A DNA stretch of 64,000 nt from JACKCR01 sp041390305 (GTDB taxonomy: Bacteria; Eisenbacteria; RBG-16-71-46; CAIMUX01), in the NCBI GenBank assembly GCA_041390305.1, contig JAWKQE010000003.1, forward strand, positions 225,457-289,456, given 5' to 3'. How positions within the stretch are numbered: the first letter of the stretch is position 1; every line of letters starts with the position of its first letter. The notes under the pieces were generated by a model. The model ran no database searches, had not been told where the DNA came from, and was given only the letters and a program-made list of their open reading frames with translations. Below are positions 62,405-64,000 of the stretch, in pieces. The translations under genes and the position numbers were made by a program.

Positions 62405-64000
62405 TCAGCGAGGCGTAGGTTCCCAACGGGCGATGTTCTGTGACGGCAGGCCGCCGGCCTGACTGAACGTGCCGCCCACGTAGAGCGCGGCGTCGCGCTC
62501 GATGAGCGCGTAGACGAACGCCGGCGACGGAATGCCGGAGCCGAGCGGGAGCCAGCCTCCTTCACTCCACTCGGCGAGGTGGTTGAGCGGCTGCGTTCCG
62601 TTGCTCGTGGTGAAGCTGCCGCCGATCACGATGTTCCCGAGGTACGTCGTGATCGCGTACGTCGTTCGGAAGTCCTCACCGGCGGTCTCGGGAACCCATG
62701 CCGTCCCGGTCCAGACTCCCACTCCGAGTGAAGTCTGTCCGTCCACACGACTGAACTGTCCGCCCACCCAGAGGCCGTTCGGAGTCGCGTGGAGGGAGTA
62801 GACCGCGTTGTTGACTCCGCCACTGAACCCCACCTCATGCCAGGACTGGTCGAACTCCTGGTAGCGGGCCAGGTACGAGATCGTCTGGCCGCCGATCTGC
62901 GTGAACGTTCCGCCGACGTAGAGGTCTCCCTGGAACACTGCCAGGGCTTCGATCGAACCGATGGGATCCGCGTTTCCGAGGGCGTCGTAGAAGTCGCACC
63001 CGGGTCGGGCATCGGCCAGAGGGCCACTCATGGACGGTTCCGTGTTCTCGGATTCGTCGGTACCGTCCCTTCTCGGCGGGCAGGGGACCCACTCCGCGAT
63101 ACCGGCGGGGCCCGTCGTGAACTTCCCCTGCGCGTAGTAGTCGGGTCCGAAGCTGCCGCCGATGACCACGCGGAAATCCTTCTCCACCATGGCGCGGACG
63201 ATTCCGTCCGGGCTGTAGTAGAACGGTGCCCACGAACTCCCGGTCCAGGTGGCGACGTGGTGAGGACCGGTACTCAGGGTCGTGAAGTCTCCGCCGCAGA
63301 AGAGCCCGTACTCCGCCACGGCCAGAGTCCGGACGGTTCCGGTGAGGGACGGGCCCATTCCGAACCACTGGTCGTTGATGAACTGCGCGGTGTAGGACGT
63401 CACTTCACTTCCGGCGTGCGTGAAGGCGCCGCCCGCGTAGATCCCCTCGGGCGCGACGGCGAACGCGCGCACCGTGTTGTCGACTCCGAGGTCGCCTTCG
63501 GCGAACCGGTCCGACCAGTGGAACGGCGACTCGCCGATGCCGCTCAGGATCACCGCGTCGCAGTCGGGCCCGACGAGGCTGCAGCTCGCGCTGCCCGCGT
63601 CGAGTGGGGCGAAGATCGCGCGCACTTCGCGGCTCTCTCCGTTGTGGAGGGCCAAGGACTCTCCGTTCTGGATGCTGAACCCGGTCGCGCAATCCTCGAG
63701 CACGACGTTCCCGGTCAGCACCTGCCCGCCGATGTTCGTGATCGTCACGAAGAGCGTGTCGGCCTCTCCGACGACGAGCGTGCCGAAGTCGAGGCTCAGC
63801 GGTGTGACCGAACACAGTGGCGGGTCGTCCGACGTCGTTTCGCTTACTTCCGCCGTGTACTCCGAAGTCGCCTGACCGTCGTAGGCCCGCATCCGGTAGG
63901 TGTAGGTCGTGAGCCCCTCGAGCCCTGTGTCGACGCGCTCCCGTGCTGTGCCGGGCACGTCCGCGATCGCCGTCCACACTCCACCCACGAGACGCTCGAT
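62405..64000 (-). CDS. Large secreted repeat protein, C-terminal part (runs off right edge)
   Basis: The reading frame is open to the window end, so the N-terminus lies outside. The visible 531 residues begin IERLVGGVWTAIADVPGT, an Fn3-like strand, continuing TGLEGLTTYTYRMRAYDG. An ASH/HYDIN-like domain follows (LSLDFGTLVVGEADTLFVTI, ESREVRAIFAPLDAGSASCS). From about 63500 down to 62420 there are repeated delta-60/kelch-like blades (AVAPEGIYAGGAFTHAGSEV, VFQGDLYVGGTFTQIGGQTI, ATPNGLWVGGQFSRVDGQTS, RDAALYVGGTFSQAGGLPSQ). It ends NIARWEPTPR with no FlgD-like tail, unlike many neighbours. The protein is likely extracellular; the function is unknown. Confidence 0.8.
   Translation of the reverse strand: MERLVGGVWTAIADVPGTARERVDTGLEGLTTYTYRMRAYDGQATSEYTAEVSETTSDDPPLCSVTPLSLDFGTLVVGEADTLFVTITNIGGQVLTGNVVLEDCATGFSIQNGESLALHNGESREVRAIFAPLDAGSASCSLVGPDCDAVILSGIGESPFHWSDRFAEGDLGVDNTVRAFAVAPEGIYAGGAFTHAGSEVTSYTAQFINDQWFGMGPSLTGTVRTLAVAEYGLFCGGDFTTLSTGPHHVATWTGSSWAPFYYSPDGIVRAMVEKDFRVVIGGSFGPDYYAQGKFTTGPAGIAEWVPCPPRRDGTDESENTEPSMSGPLADARPGCDFYDALGNADPIGSIEALAVFQGDLYVGGTFTQIGGQTISYLARYQEFDQSWHEVGFSGGVNNAVYSLHATPNGLWVGGQFSRVDGQTSLGVGVWTGTAWVPETAGEDFRTTYAITTYLGNIVIGGSFTTSNGTQPLNHLAEWSEGGWLPLGSGIPSPAFVYALIERDAALYVGGTFSQAGGLPSQNIARWEPTPR

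Noticed and set aside
1..64000. CRISPR arrays, tRNA or rRNA genes, insertion sequences, prophage genes
   Set aside because: I looked for regularly spaced repeats, cloverleaf-like segments with CCA ends, terminal inverted repeats with transposase motifs and phage structural genes on both strands and found none that I could support.

Overview
The window is 64 kb of GC-rich DNA from a Gram-negative bacterium. It carries outer-membrane barrels, many lipobox lipoproteins, a periplasmic lytic transglycosylase and a PEP-CTERM protein. Several large secreted proteins end in a FlgD-like or T9SS-like beta-sandwich tail. That tail, together with CHAT, VCBS/CRTAC1 and choice-of-anchor proteins, resembles the deep-branching FCB-side candidate phyla such as Eisenbacteria or Krumholzibacteria. 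This placement is an inference from protein style; no rRNA is present. I saw no tRNA, CRISPR array, insertion sequence or phage gene.

Layout. 1-6.7 kb: a frame-broken beta-helix protein, two paralogous PQQ-type propeller proteins around a COG4671-type glycosyltransferase, and a small lipoprotein. 6.7-14.8 kb: one polypeptide-sized reading of three GT4 glycosyltransferase modules (interrupted by a single -1 shift in a G run), an ABC exporter fused to a phosphotransferase domain, and an outer-membrane barrel. Together these look like a surface-glycan assembly and export unit. 14.9-20.1 kb: a DUF2892 membrane protein and a Crp/Fnr regulator with a perfect TGTGA-N6-TCACA site, then a Fur-box-headed operon (porin, FMN-binding protein, four-helix membrane protein, ApbE flavin transferase) that looks like an extracytosolic flavin electron-transfer system but is full of frame breaks. 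20.6-23.2 kb: a Fur-family regulator beside bS18, dihydroorotase, and bL28. 23.4-26.5 kb: two secreted proteins (LVIVD-repeat and subtilase).

26.6-30.8 kb holds the most interesting locus: an ECF sigma factor, a 194-residue protein and a 973-residue TPR-CHAT caspase-like protein, the first two translationally coupled. It resembles in outline the sigma factor/CHAT-protease signalling known from type III-E CRISPR loci, but no CRISPR parts are present. 30.9-39.9 kb: secreted and lipoproteins including a CX4CH cytochrome-like lipoprotein, a DUF3015/DUF4105/lipoprotein cluster, a 2OG-Fe(II) oxygenase and an MltD-type transglycosylase. 40-47.3 kb: two giant FG-GAP/VCBS lipoproteins flanking a PEP-CTERM protein.

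47.5-51.1 kb is a block in which four recognisable genes (SRPBCC/TIGR01777 epimerase, DUF1499, flavin reductase, RfbA) are all broken by small indels, although their protein similarity is retained; poor local consensus is the simplest explanation. 51.3-64 kb: a 1011-residue FG-GAP protein, an MBOAT/SGNH-like acylation pair, an M36-type metalloprotease, GlpD, an LEA-type lipoprotein, and the C-terminal part of a large repeat protein running off the right edge.
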